Shown here: in pieces, positions 15,549-23,569 of the stretch
Numbering within the stretch: position 1 is the stretch's first letter
Layout: every line of letters begins with the position of its first letter
NCBI GenBank assembly: GCA_029259535.1
Contig: JAPHEF010000026.1
Location: 1-28,355 of the forward strand
Direction: 5' to 3'
Length of the DNA: 28,355 nt
DNA from: Alkanophaga liquidiphilum
GTDB taxonomy: Archaea; Halobacteriota; Syntropharchaeia; Alkanophagales; B39-G2
Made by a program: the position numbers and the translations under genes
The notes under the pieces: model-generated
What the model was told of the DNA's origin: nothing
The model's input: the letters and a program-made list of their open reading frames with translations, nothing else
Database searches by the model: none

Positions 15549-16280
15549 TTATTCATCACCTCCTTCCGCTCTACCCCGCCGCACGTAACCTATTCTTGGC
15601 AAGTTTTCGAGCACCGCTCCAAGCATCTCTGCGGGCAGACCGACGATGACCGCCTCGTCGAGGTATTCGCAACCGATTTCCTTCGCCACCCTCCTTGAGA
15701 ACTCGCAAGCAATCGTCAGGTTCGGCACGCCGGTGAAGTAAGGGCGGACGGTAGCGTAGGCGCAAACTTGCCTCGGCACCGAAATCCAGCTCTCGATACG
15801 CCCGCCGACGTCGTAAACAGCGGCATGTAGAAGCTCGAAGGCTCTTCTCGGCAGGAGCTCGAAGAGCACGACGTCAGGCTCGGTCGGCGCCTCAGCCAGA
15901 GGGGCGAGGAGCGTCGCATACACGCTCTCCGGTCGCAGCTTCGGGGACGCCTCCACGAACCTGAAGGCAGCCCTGAGGTTGCCGCATGACGCCTTTTTCA
16001 GGTAGAACTCGCCGGTCTCTTCCTCCCTCGGCGTCTCGCAAAGCCCGAGGGCGGAGGCGCCCCGCTTGCACCCGTGCTTTGCCGCACGTGCGTAGAAGAC
16101 GTTGCCAAGCATCGCATACTTGACCATCGCACAGTAGAACATCGGCGTCTCAAGCTCTGCAACGCCGTGCGGCACCCACCCCTCATGCCTGAGCAGCTTC
16201 ACCGCCACGGGCGGATGCGTCATTTCTAAAATTTTCATGAGCTCCTCTTGCGCCTGAGGAAGTGAATTCGCCATTCTCAT
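15549..16280 (-). CDS. DUF169 family protein
   Basis: Seen: HPPVAVKLL near the N-terminus, FYCAMVKYAMLGNVFYARAAKHGCKRGASALGL in segments with conserved Cys, and CEFSRRVAKEIGCEY plus VIVGLPAEML near the end. These match DUF169, a family of uncharacterised archaeal and bacterial proteins with conserved cysteines. Function is unknown. The direct coupling to a TauE/SafE exporter suggests handling of a sulfur or organic-anion metabolite. Start ATG at 16280 or the ATG two codons later. A TATA element lies about 29 nt upstream. First gene of the minus-strand run DUF169-TauE-ABC. Confidence 0.85.
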   Translation of the reverse strand: MRMANSLPQAQEELMKILEMTHPPVAVKLLRHEGWVPHGVAELETPMFYCAMVKYAMLGNVFYARAAKHGCKRGASALGLCETPREEETGEFYLKKASCGNLRAAFRFVEASPKLRPESVYATLLAPLAEAPTEPDVVLFELLPRRAFELLHAAVYDVGGRIESWISVPRQVCAYATVRPYFTGVPNLTIACEFSRRVAKEIGCEYLDEAVIVGLPAEMLGAVLENLPRIGYVRRGRAEGGDE

Positions 16281-16302
16281 CGCCGGTAGGGTTTCAATCC
16301 AT

Positions 16303-16317
16303 CATTTAAAAATTTTT
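16303..16317 (-). promoter_or_regulatory. TATA box of the DUF169-TauE operon
   Basis: AAAATTTTTAAATGA with CG-rich BRE-like flank lies about 29 nt before the DUF169 ATG on the minus strand, so the transcript is leaderless or has a very short leader. Confidence 0.5.
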
Positions 16318-16331
16318 CGAAATTTAGTTCT

Positions 16332-16416
16332 GTGTGGATTTCTGTGTGAATGGGCGCTTTTATCTTAGATTCATGTTGATTTCTGCATGGGGCTGCTTTC
16401 GTGTGGATGTCTGTCC
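16332..16416. repeat. Three imperfect 16-bp direct repeats
   Basis: Copies at 16332-16347, 16374-16389 and 16401-16416 share a GTGTGGATTTCTGT-like core. They lie between the DUF169 promoter and the end of the cassette array. They may be operators or remnants of a recombination site. Confidence 0.35.
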
Positions 16417-16436
16417 AGAGATTCACTCAACCGCCT

Positions 16437-16478
16437 GATAGCGAGGTTTCGGGCGTTGGCGACTAAATTTTGTTTATC
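16437..16478 (-). repeat. Remnant of an ORF-less cassette (homologous to 20360-20403)
   Basis: This 42-bp stretch begins with the box GATAAAC and ends with GCTATC. It matches about four fifths of the 44 bp between the two attC-like elements at 20288-20482. Here the following attC body is missing after GCGG, so the array appears truncated at its junction with the chromosome. Confidence 0.5.
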
Positions 16479-16552
16479 GTTCTGCGGACATACGAAGTTC
16501 GGCTTTGCCGAATTTTGGCGAAGCGAGGCGTGGCGTATGTCCGCTGTTATAC
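16472..16552 (-). repeat. attC-like element c
   Basis: R'' GTATAAC (16546-16552) and a variant R' GATAAAC (16472-16478) enclose a perfect 11-bp inverted arm GCGGACATACG / CGTATGTCCGC. The inner hairpin TTCGGC-AAA-GCCGAA is followed by CTTC. It begins 17 nt after the DNA methyltransferase stop and has the same orientation. Confidence 0.7.
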
Positions 16553-16568
16553 GCCGTTTCGCCAATCA

Positions 16569-17495
16569 TTAATTCCCCCCAGTAAATTCAAATAGTTTGG
16601 GAGATTTGTACTCGATCAAAAATTTCTTTATTCTTTTTTCTGCCAATTTTACATACTCTTCTTCTACATCGTATCCCACATAGTATCTTCCTGCCTTTAT
16701 TGCAGCAATTGCAGTTTGCCCACTTCCCATGAATGGATCCAAAACCACCTCGCCTTCATATGTATAAAGCTGAATACACCTATAAGGAAGTTCTACAGGG
16801 AATGGTGCGGGATGTCCTATTTCCTTTGCAGAAACAGCAGGAAATGTCCACACACTTTTTGTGAATTCCAAGAATTCTTCTCTTGAAATGGTGCTTTTCC
16901 TTTTATTAACATTTTTCCTTTGAAAGGTTCCCTTGGAGAAGATCAAAATATACTCATGAACATCTCTTAGCGTTGGATTTGCGGCAGAGCACCAGCTTCC
17001 CCATGCAGTTGATGGGCTTGTGGAAGATGCTTTGTTCCATATTATCTCCCCTCTCATAAGAAAGCCAATATCAAGCATATCTCTTATAATAAAGGCATGG
17101 AGAGGGATATATGGCTTTCTTCCAAGATTAGCAATATTGATGCAGACTCTTCCACCGGGAACAAGAACTCTGTAAACTTCTTTCCAAACTCTTTTCAAAA
17201 ATTCAAGATACTCTTCGAGAGTAAAATCCTTATCATATTCTTTTCCTACATTATATGGTGGAGAAGTTACCATCAGATGAACACTATTATCAGGCAATTC
17301 TTCCATTTTTTCTGAAGATTTGCAAAATATTTTATTTAAGAATTCCTTAAGTATGGGATTTTCTACATATTTCATTTTTTGCTCTTTGGGTAAGCCTTCA
17401 TATAATTTACTGGTATAAAAGGGGGTAGAGTCGTGATTTATCCTACCCGGCGATCCAAATGAACTTGTTTTTGTCCCCCTCTTTTTTCTTTTCAT
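16569..17495 (-). CDS. Type II DNA methyltransferase, beta class (probable N4-cytosine)
   Basis: Modification enzyme of a restriction-modification pair. Seen: catalytic motif IV TSPPYN (77-82) before the SAM-binding motif I DPFMGSGQT (253-261), the beta-class order. Ser-Pro-Pro-Tyr points to N4-cytosine methylation, although some adenine enzymes share it. 308 residues. The ATG comes one base after the endonuclease stop, with GGAGGGAGG in the last endonuclease codons as ribosome binding site, so expression is coupled. An in-frame upstream start within the endonuclease is less likely. Together with the endonuclease it forms a two-gene cassette bounded by attC-like elements d and c. The methylated site is unknown; CGCG is possible only if the partner is truly ThaI-like. 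Confidence 0.88.
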   Translation of the reverse strand: MKRKKRGTKTSSFGSPGRINHDSTPFYTSKLYEGLPKEQKMKYVENPILKEFLNKIFCKSSEKMEELPDNSVHLMVTSPPYNVGKEYDKDFTLEEYLEFLKRVWKEVYRVLVPGGRVCINIANLGRKPYIPLHAFIIRDMLDIGFLMRGEIIWNKASSTSPSTAWGSWCSAANPTLRDVHEYILIFSKGTFQRKNVNKRKSTISREEFLEFTKSVWTFPAVSAKEIGHPAPFPVELPYRCIQLYTYEGEVVLDPFMGSGQTAIAAIKAGRYYVGYDVEEEYVKLAEKRIKKFLIEYKSPKLFEFTGGN

Positions 17496-17496
17496 T

Positions 17497-18128
17497 TTAA
17501 TCCTCCCTCCAGTAATCCACCCATCTTTTATAAGGATTATAGTCAATTTTCGTTTTCTGCCAGTTTATTTCAATAACTCTAGATAAATCATCTTTAACTA
17601 AACTCGTTAATGCGTCTTTAGTTATTTCTACTCCCCTCGGGTTTGTGCCTGGCTTGGGTAGTTTAATATATCTGTTCCTGCCTATTCTATCAAAAAGTTT
17701 CCCTTGAGATTCCAGTGGAATATAATAAAACCCGCCAGTGCTTCCCCAGTTAATTTGAATTAATAAAATGTCGCAATGTGGATAATAACTTTCTCTAAAT
17801 TCCCTTGCCTTTTGAGCATCAACTGTCCATATAAGTTTGACTCCACTGAGACATTTACCTGTAATTGTTTTTATAGATATTGGCTCGCCAAATAATTTTA
17901 CATCAATCTCTGGCTCTGTAATAGGGATTTCAGTTTCTACGTTTTCTTCTCCAAATTTATAAATGAGCAAAGCGATGATTATTTTTTCGCGAAGAGAGCC
18001 CACTTCCATCCCAACTTTTCCCGCTCTTGAACTTTTCAATTCTGCAAGTTGAAATAGACATGGTAGTTTATTTTAATCCGCTTTACAAGTTTTTCATCTT
18101 CAAATATTTCTATTAACCTACTTGACAT
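17497..18128 (-). CDS. Type II restriction endonuclease, ThaI-like (frameshifted near the N-terminus)
   Basis: The downstream part (from 18039) reads SSRAGKVGMEVGSLREKIIIALL, EPEIDVKLFGEPISIKT (candidate PD-(D/E)XK core: Asp in EID, then SIK), LIWTVDAQKA, DILLIQINWG, GGFYYIP, KLPKPGTNPRGVEI. This resembles my recollection of the ThaI (CGCG) family, not confirmed. A far better start lies upstream: ATG at 18128 with GGAGGAGGGA reads MSSRLIEIFEDEKLVKRIK, then goes out of frame. Adding one A to the AAAA run at 18071-18074 joins it to NKLPCLFQLAELKSSRAGK, a smooth domain of about 210 residues in total. So the gene carries a one-base deletion or assembly error. Coupled to the methyltransferase downstream. 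The ATG is 28 nt inside the cassette boundary. Confidence 0.65.
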
Positions 18129-18155
18129 CTCTTATCCCTCCTCCAAACCAATGGC

Positions 18156-18237
18156 GTATAACGTTCCGGGGATATGTGAAGTTTGCGATAGCAAATTTGG
18201 GTGAGCCGAAGGCGAGCCGTTTATCCTCCTGTTAGGC
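18156..18237 (-). repeat. attC-like element d
   Basis: R'' GCCTAAC (18231-18237, exact RYYYAAC) and R' GTTATAC (18156-18162), with L-type arms GGATA/TATCC and spacers AGGA versus CCGGAAC. Internal CACCCAAA leads into hairpin TTTGC-TATC-GCAAA, then ACTTC. The last 35 nt are identical to element a. It lies about 50 nt after the nuclease gene stop and has the same orientation. The 50 nt before R'' also resemble the sequence before element a. Confidence 0.75.
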
Positions 18238-18288
18238 GAGTGCAATAGCACCGAGCAAGCCGAGGGATTGCGAGAGTTCCAAACCCGC

Positions 18289-20199
18289 CTAAATTTGTTC
18301 ATTGTTATCATCTTCCTCAGTTTTAGGAAATACGATATTTAACTTACTTAAAAGATCACTATATCCCTCTTCGTGTTCAAGTTCTTCCTTCAGATCTTTT
18401 AAAAATTTGATTTTTACACCGTCTTTCTGAAACAACTCTATAGTCTTGCGCTTTTTGTTCTCTATATCCTGCTCTGTTATCATCCCCCTTTTAGATATTT
18501 CTTGGTCTTTCCATAACTCATAAATTTCTGCTTTTGATATATCGTCATTGAGAATAAATAAAATCTTTTTCACTTTTTTGCCCTTAATATCGATATTTTT
18601 CAGTACTATATTGAAATGGTTAAGTATGTTTTTATGCTCATTTTGATTGAAGGTTAGATTCGATTTAACTTGAACAATTACTATACTGTCTTCGGTTTCT
18701 CCAACTACATCAATGTCTGTACTTTTATGGTCTGTAGTTTTAAGATCTCTATGGAAATCAAGCTCAATAATATTAGCCACTTTCTCTTTTTTAATGAGGT
18801 AGAATCCTGCTAAGAATTCTCCAAGAAGACCCTTGCAGACTTTAAGCTTCTCTTTGCGATGTTTTTTAGCTCTTATCTCAAAATCATTCTTCTCAATATA
18901 TCTTTTAAGTAAATCCCCTTTCATTTCATATCTATGGAAAGATAACTCTCCCCTTTCTTTAAATATCTTCACACATCTATCAATCATCATCTTAAAAAAA
19001 TCGTGTGGTTCCCCACCACTTTCAACACAAAGTTTATTAAAAACAAGCCAGTGAGAAGCATTCCAAAGTGCGCCAGCAACAGGAATGTAAATTGCATAAC
19101 TGTATTCAATCCAATTCCTGTCTTCATAGATCTGTTTAAACTCTATTAATTCAGTTTTATCCCTAAGACTGCATCTATACATCTCTATAGCACCAAAAAG
19201 AGCATGGAGAAATATAGTCTGTGTGTTTGGATAATCTCCAGAGAATCTATCTGCTATAACCCGAACAGCTCTTCCTCTGAGAACTAGCCTCAATTCTTCG
19301 TAATTTTCTATTTTCTCCTTTCCAAGAGTTGTCTTCTTCGGTTTTTGAGTCATATTGAACAATTTTAAAAAGATATTATGACCTTTGACTATTTCATATA
19401 TTCGACTTCCCAATTTATGCAATTCCATCCAATTTTTCACATTTAGTATGTCTCTTTCGAATTTGTTGATATGTTCTGGAATCAGATTTTTATACAAATA
19501 AAGCAAAGTCAGGGAAAATCCTTTTAAGTAGTTTTCTTCCTTCGATTTTATCTTAGGATTTTGTAGATGATAGTTTTTTTGTATATTGTCCGGCATTAAG
19601 TAGAAAAATGGCCGATCTGGCCAGATAGGTATTGGGTCTCTTTCCTCTTCTGCAAAGAAATCGAAATATATAGAGTTATACTTGTTTAAAATCCAGTTCA
19701 ATATCAACATCCTCTCTTGTTCTTTACCTACATCAATTTTTGAAATCTTATACTTTGTAATCAAAAATTCATTTAATCTGTCTAACGTCTCTTTTAAGTT
19801 ATTCAGTTGGCTGATGATTTCTCTTTCATTATATATTTCCCTAAATCTCAGAGAAGAGAACTGTTTTCTTATATCTAGTATAGAACGAATAAATTTAATT
19901 TCTGAATGTTCTTTTATAAGTTCTATAAAGTCTTTATTTCCAGTTGACACATCGCTCCAATGAATTAACTCAGAAACGTTTACATCATCTATAAGATCTT
20001 CAATATGGTTCACAAGACTCGTTATTACAAGTTCGAACAGGTAGAGATACCCATAATAAATATTTTCTAAATCGATTTCATGTTTCTTAAGAAATTTTTT
20101 GACAGAGCTTAACTCACATAATTTGCTAGCAATCCAGCTATCATAGTAAAAATAATCATATGCAGTTGGTAGTTTTTCCCAGAAATTTTCTTCATTCAT
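18289..20199 (-). CDS. Large protein with C-terminal PD-(D/E)XK nuclease domain, putative defence effector
   Basis: 636 residues. The N-terminal 450 are helical and unrecognised (many Leu/Ile/Lys heptad-like stretches, HALFGAIEMYRC, VAGALWNASHW). Residues about 457-515 look like a Mrr-type nuclease core: LLGEFLAGFYLI (Glu461), then STDIDVVGE (Asp495/Asp497) and IVIVQVKSN (Gln510-x-Lys512), the QxK variant of the PD-(D/E)XK motif. The remaining 120 residues are charged. A DNA-cleaving defence protein is the likeliest reading; the trigger is unknown. ATG at 20199 follows AGGTG; a GTG three codons earlier is possible. It is the only gene in its cassette (between elements e2 and d) and AT-rich like the other accessory genes. 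Confidence 0.65.
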   Translation of the reverse strand: MNEENFWEKLPTAYDYFYYDSWIASKLCELSSVKKFLKKHEIDLENIYYGYLYLFELVITSLVNHIEDLIDDVNVSELIHWSDVSTGNKDFIELIKEHSEIKFIRSILDIRKQFSSLRFREIYNEREIISQLNNLKETLDRLNEFLITKYKISKIDVGKEQERMLILNWILNKYNSIYFDFFAEEERDPIPIWPDRPFFYLMPDNIQKNYHLQNPKIKSKEENYLKGFSLTLLYLYKNLIPEHINKFERDILNVKNWMELHKLGSRIYEIVKGHNIFLKLFNMTQKPKKTTLGKEKIENYEELRLVLRGRAVRVIADRFSGDYPNTQTIFLHALFGAIEMYRCSLRDKTELIEFKQIYEDRNWIEYSYAIYIPVAGALWNASHWLVFNKLCVESGGEPHDFFKMMIDRCVKIFKERGELSFHRYEMKGDLLKRYIEKNDFEIRAKKHRKEKLKVCKGLLGEFLAGFYLIKKEKVANIIELDFHRDLKTTDHKSTDIDVVGETEDSIVIVQVKSNLTFNQNEHKNILNHFNIVLKNIDIKGKKVKKILFILNDDISKAEIYELWKDQEISKRGMITEQDIENKKRKTIELFQKDGVKIKFLKDLKEELEHEEGYSDLLSKLNIVFPKTEEDDNNEQI

Positions 20200-20287
20200 T
20201 TTTAACACCTAATAAATCTCACTTATGTAAGATCATATGATTAAATTTTAGGTGGATAGGATTATGTTCTTGGCGGTTCGGAATTTC

Positions 20288-20366
20288 GGATAACGGCACA
20301 GAGGATATGGGAAGTTGCGAAGCAATTTGGGTGAGCGATAGCGAACCGCATATCCGCAAGATAAGC
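20288..20366 (-). repeat. attC-like element e2 (belongs to an ORF-less mini-cassette)
   Basis: Boxes GCTTATC (20360-20366) and GTTATCC (20288-20294), arms GGATATG/CATATCC, and CTCACCCAAAT followed by hairpin TTGC-TTC-GCAA and CTTCC. The R''-side core is ATC instead of AAC, matching the GAT core at the other end of the same mini-cassette. Confidence 0.65.
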
Positions 20367-20402
20367 GAAGTTTCGGAGCGTTAGCGGCGAAATTTTGTTT
20401 AT
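20294..20402 (-). other. ORF-less integron-type mini-cassette, about 109 bp
   Basis: Bounded by the variant box G|ATAAAC of element e1 and the R' box of e2. It contains about 30 bp of spacer plus its own attC-like element and no credible gene. The box at its 5' end and the R'' box at its 3' end (GATAAAC / GCTTATC) are complementary at 6 of 7 positions, and the complementarity continues for about 20 bp. Confidence 0.55.
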
Positions 20403-20482
20403 CGTTCCGGGGATATGTGAAGTTTCGCTGTAAGGCGAAATTTGGGCGTAGCCGAAGGCGAAGCCACATCCTCCTGTTAGGC
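20397..20482 (-). repeat. attC-like element e1
   Basis: R'' GCCTAAC (20476-20482) and variant R' GATAAAC (20397-20403), arms GGATGTG/CACATATCC, spacer CCGGAAC before R'. CGCCCAAA precedes the hairpin TTTCGC-CTTACA-GCGAAA, then ACTTC. It begins 17 nt after the helicase stop and has the same orientation. Confidence 0.72.
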
Positions 20483-20498
20483 GAAGCGGTTGCAACAT

Positions 20499-22082
20499 TC
20501 ATTTTACGCCCTCCATTTTGTCTCGTATGTTTTTGGGTAGGAGATAATAAAAATAACCTGTTCCAGTATAACTTTTGAATTTTGCTGTAGATGCTTTGAA
20601 TTTTTCAGGTCTTACATAAATCTTATCACCTGATTTCTGAATCACTTTCCAAGCTTTCCCAGCAAGCACAAAAATATCATCAATAGGATATTGTACCTCA
20701 CCAATAACTTGGTTAGAAATGACATTAATAACTTTTAACATTTTGATAGATGGTATATTTGAGTGAATTTTACCTTTTTCACCCAGATCCATTAATTTGG
20801 TTGTTGCATACCATTTGTCATATCTTTTTTCTATCCATCCCTTTATTGCTAAATGACTCAATATGTCTTTGAAATCACTCTCCGAACAAAAACCATCAAA
20901 AAGTTCAATAAAATAACTATTCTCTAATCCACTTGGGTTTGCATACAAAGATGAGAAAATTTGCTGAACGACTACAGATAAGTCTTGTGAATATTCTACT
21001 GGTTCTACATATCCTTCAATTGCAACCCTAAACATCTGTTCAAACACTGACCTCTCCTCTTCAGAATTAAATATAGCAAAAACCCTACACTTTTGCGTGC
21101 GCCGATTACCCCTTCCAATTCGCTGAAGCAATGATGAAACACTCCAAGGAACTTCAGCAAGCACAACTGCATCTATATCTCCGATGTCAATACCGATTTC
21201 AAGCGTCATAGTAGCCACACAAACCCCATACTGAGATTCCTTCATAAAACTTTCTGCGTCCTCACGAGTTTGCTTACTCAAACTTCCATGATGAACAACG
21301 ACCCTATTATTACCCCATAGTCTTTTACATTCTTTTGCAACATTCTCCACATTGGCTCTCTTATTACAGAAGATTAACAGCTTTTTTAATTTCTCTCTTC
21401 TTGCATGATTAAAGACTTCCTCAAGTGATCTAAGAAGGGTATACTCAATTTCTCGTTTACTATGGTTCATAATAACTTCAAAGTCCTTTAAATACCTGCC
21501 ACCTACATATTTGGGATCAGCAATAGTAGCAGACAGAGCGTAGATATTAAAATCGTTTTCTGCAATATATTCTAATCTCTTTAAAAGTATTCTGAGCTGG
21601 TCTCCTCGGTAGGTATTATCGAGAAGATGTATCTCATCTAATATGACTGCTTTTACATTCTTAAAACTTGAAGGATACCTACAGATCAATGAATCCAAAG
21701 ACTCAGGAGTAGTTATTAAAAAATTTGGAAGTTTATTTGGATTAAATTGAGGTCTATCTCCTGTTTTTAACGATAATGATACGTTGAGTTCTTCTAATTG
21801 TTCCTTTAATCGGTAATACATGTCATTTACTAATGCTCGAGTTGGAGAAATATAAAGTATTGACAACCCCTCCCAATTTTCTTTGAGACACCTTTCTATC
21901 AATGGTGCCACAACGGCTTCTGTTTTTCCGCTCGCTGTAGATGATACAATGATGGCATTTTTTTCCTCTAAAACAATGGGAATCGTTTTTAACTGAATTG
22001 GGAGAAGCTTCCCATATCTACCAAAGAATGTTGTCCATGTTCTCCTCAATTTTTTCTTTAATTCTATTTGATCAGATATCAT
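20499..22082 (-). CDS. Lhr-like DEAD/DEAH-box helicase of a BrxHI/Shango-type module
   Basis: Superfamily 2 helicase, 527 residues. Seen: Q-motif-like LLPIQLKTIP, Walker A STASGKT (48-54), motif Ia SPTRAL, DEIH (149-152), SAT (184-186), IFCNKRANVENVA, TMTLEIGIDIGDID and motif VI QRIGRGNR (320-327). The tail after 400 is a winged-helix plus beta region, shorter than in full Lhr. This resembles BrxHI of BREX types 2/6 and the helicase of Shango-type systems, both partnered by DUF2791 ATPases, as here. The ATG overlaps the stop of the zinc-containing ATPase by 4 bp (ATGA). It likely unwinds or translocates on foreign nucleic acid under control of the ATPases. Last gene of the four-gene cassette. 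Confidence 0.85.
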   Translation of the reverse strand: MISDQIELKKKLRRTWTTFFGRYGKLLPIQLKTIPIVLEEKNAIIVSSTASGKTEAVVAPLIERCLKENWEGLSILYISPTRALVNDMYYRLKEQLEELNVSLSLKTGDRPQFNPNKLPNFLITTPESLDSLICRYPSSFKNVKAVILDEIHLLDNTYRGDQLRILLKRLEYIAENDFNIYALSATIADPKYVGGRYLKDFEVIMNHSKREIEYTLLRSLEEVFNHARREKLKKLLIFCNKRANVENVAKECKRLWGNNRVVVHHGSLSKQTREDAESFMKESQYGVCVATMTLEIGIDIGDIDAVVLAEVPWSVSSLLQRIGRGNRRTQKCRVFAIFNSEEERSVFEQMFRVAIEGYVEPVEYSQDLSVVVQQIFSSLYANPSGLENSYFIELFDGFCSESDFKDILSHLAIKGWIEKRYDKWYATTKLMDLGEKGKIHSNIPSIKMLKVINVISNQVIGEVQYPIDDIFVLAGKAWKVIQKSGDKIYVRPEKFKASTAKFKSYTGTGYFYYLLPKNIRDKMEGVK

Positions 22083-23554
22083 TTCAATAACTCCTCTATT
22101 GGCTTATCAGGATGAAAACGCATAATATCGAGAGCTTCTATCATCCCCTTTATGAATAAACGAGTTTTATCTCTGGATACAAAATCAAAAGGATTCCTAT
22201 CCGGTTTGAAATTATATGCTCTTTTATATAAGGTGATGATTGCTTCTGAAATATTCGTTAAAGATTCTTTGTCAAGATGTTCTAGCTCAAATATACTCAA
22301 GTTGTTTAAGGGCTCTCTGTATAAAATCCATGGAATTGGAGTAAATGTAAAGATAATTTTGACGTAACATGGAATCTTCCAGATAAAAGGTAGACGGCTA
22401 TATCCACAATATTGTAAACCCGTATCTCTTCCCCACCAACCTTGGGAATACCCTGACCAAGTATAACGATGTTCAATGGTATCTGTAAGTAATCTCTTGT
22501 CATTATTTGCCATCAAAATGAGTCCGGTCAGAAAATTCCACGCTTTATCGTTTTGATACGATGTATACCAATAAGAATCAACGCTTTCTGCTTCATCAAA
22601 TAATATCAGAAGACCTTTTAAGCCGAGTATATTTCTCGCAGCCCAGCCAATTCCATTTAGTATGTAGCAATACACATTCGCACATGTAGAATATTCATAC
22701 ATTGGTGGAGAAAAGTACAAAGTAGGATTCCCTTCAATCCACTCCCATACGTATTCATCATCCGTGCCATTTCTTATTTCCTCAATAATTCTACCCAGAT
22801 ACTTGTGCTCTTTTAATTTGTATCCTGCATCTTGAGAAGCTATACCATCCTTATTTAAGTAATAGTACTCACACTGTTCACACAAACCAGCACCTACTCT
22901 GAGTGTGGTGTCATAGAGCGGACAATGGATTAGATGACCATACTCGTTATGTTCTTTAATTTCAAATTTTTCATGGAAACAATATTTCTCAATATTGCTT
23001 TTTATTGAGAGAGCAATTCTCCTCAAAAATTCTCTAAAATCGCCGCTTTGACTTTTAAATCTGAATGAAGAAATTATTTTCTGGTAGATAACTTTAGGTT
23101 TATGAAAAGGAGCTTCATTGGGGTCAAGTTCAACTATTGAAACAGCCCAGTTGTTATTTAAAGCGAAAGAATAAATATATTCCAAGAGATGAGTCTTTCC
23201 TACGCCATACTCTCCAATTATCGCTAAAGAGCCATCACTTGGATTATCCAGCCAATTTTTAATTTGTTCCATTTCGTCTTCTCGTCCAAATGTAAACTCC
23301 TCTACGTATTTGTGAGGAACAATACCCAATCTTAAAGCTTCGATTATTTGTCTTGCTTTAAATTGCTCATCAGAAAGTACTCGTTTTGTGTGTTTATGCT
23401 TTACCAAAATAGGTCTTTCAGATAAAAATCTAACTTCATCCCTTCTCACCCATCTCTCAATTCCGTCTTCGAATTCCACATATAGCTCAAATCCTCCAAA
23501 TCTTTTCTTTTGTATTTTTCCTTTTCCATAGATTCTATGTTCTACTAATTGCAT
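22079..23554 (-). CDS. BrxD-like (DUF2791) AAA-type ATPase with SH3-like N-terminus and Cys cluster
   Basis: Residues 1-45 form a small beta barrel (VEHRIYGKGKIQ, ELYVEFEDGIERWV), the CarD/SH3-like start found on many BREX ATP-binding proteins. Then ARQIIEALRLGIVP and EEFTFGREDEM lead into Walker A GEYGVGKT (114-121) and Walker B LLILFDEAE (319-323). Between them a probable zinc site is made by Cys192, Cys211, Cys225 and Cys228. These fit the BrxD/DUF2791 family. The ATG at 23554 matches the barrel start; an ATG five codons earlier (23569), directly after the upstream stop, is equally readable. Paralogous to the ATPase encoded upstream, so the two may form a hetero-oligomer controlling the helicase. 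Confidence 0.82.
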   Translation of the reverse strand: MQLVEHRIYGKGKIQKKRFGGFELYVEFEDGIERWVRRDEVRFLSERPILVKHKHTKRVLSDEQFKARQIIEALRLGIVPHKYVEEFTFGREDEMEQIKNWLDNPSDGSLAIIGEYGVGKTHLLEYIYSFALNNNWAVSIVELDPNEAPFHKPKVIYQKIISSFRFKSQSGDFREFLRRIALSIKSNIEKYCFHEKFEIKEHNEYGHLIHCPLYDTTLRVGAGLCEQCEYYYLNKDGIASQDAGYKLKEHKYLGRIIEEIRNGTDDEYVWEWIEGNPTLYFSPPMYEYSTCANVYCYILNGIGWAARNILGLKGLLILFDEAESVDSYWYTSYQNDKAWNFLTGLILMANNDKRLLTDTIEHRYTWSGYSQGWWGRDTGLQYCGYSRLPFIWKIPCYVKIIFTFTPIPWILYREPLNNLSIFELEHLDKESLTNISEAIITLYKRAYNFKPDRNPFDFVSRDKTRLFIKGMIEALDIMRFHPDKPIEELLK

Positions 23555-23569
23555 AATCACATCCCTCAT

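Noticed and set aside
20248..20502. Open frames of 78-84 codons between the nuclease and helicase genes
   Set aside because: They lie entirely within attC-like elements e1/e2 and the mini-cassette. Similar peptides arise from the other copies only because the repeat DNA is similar, so they are not genes.
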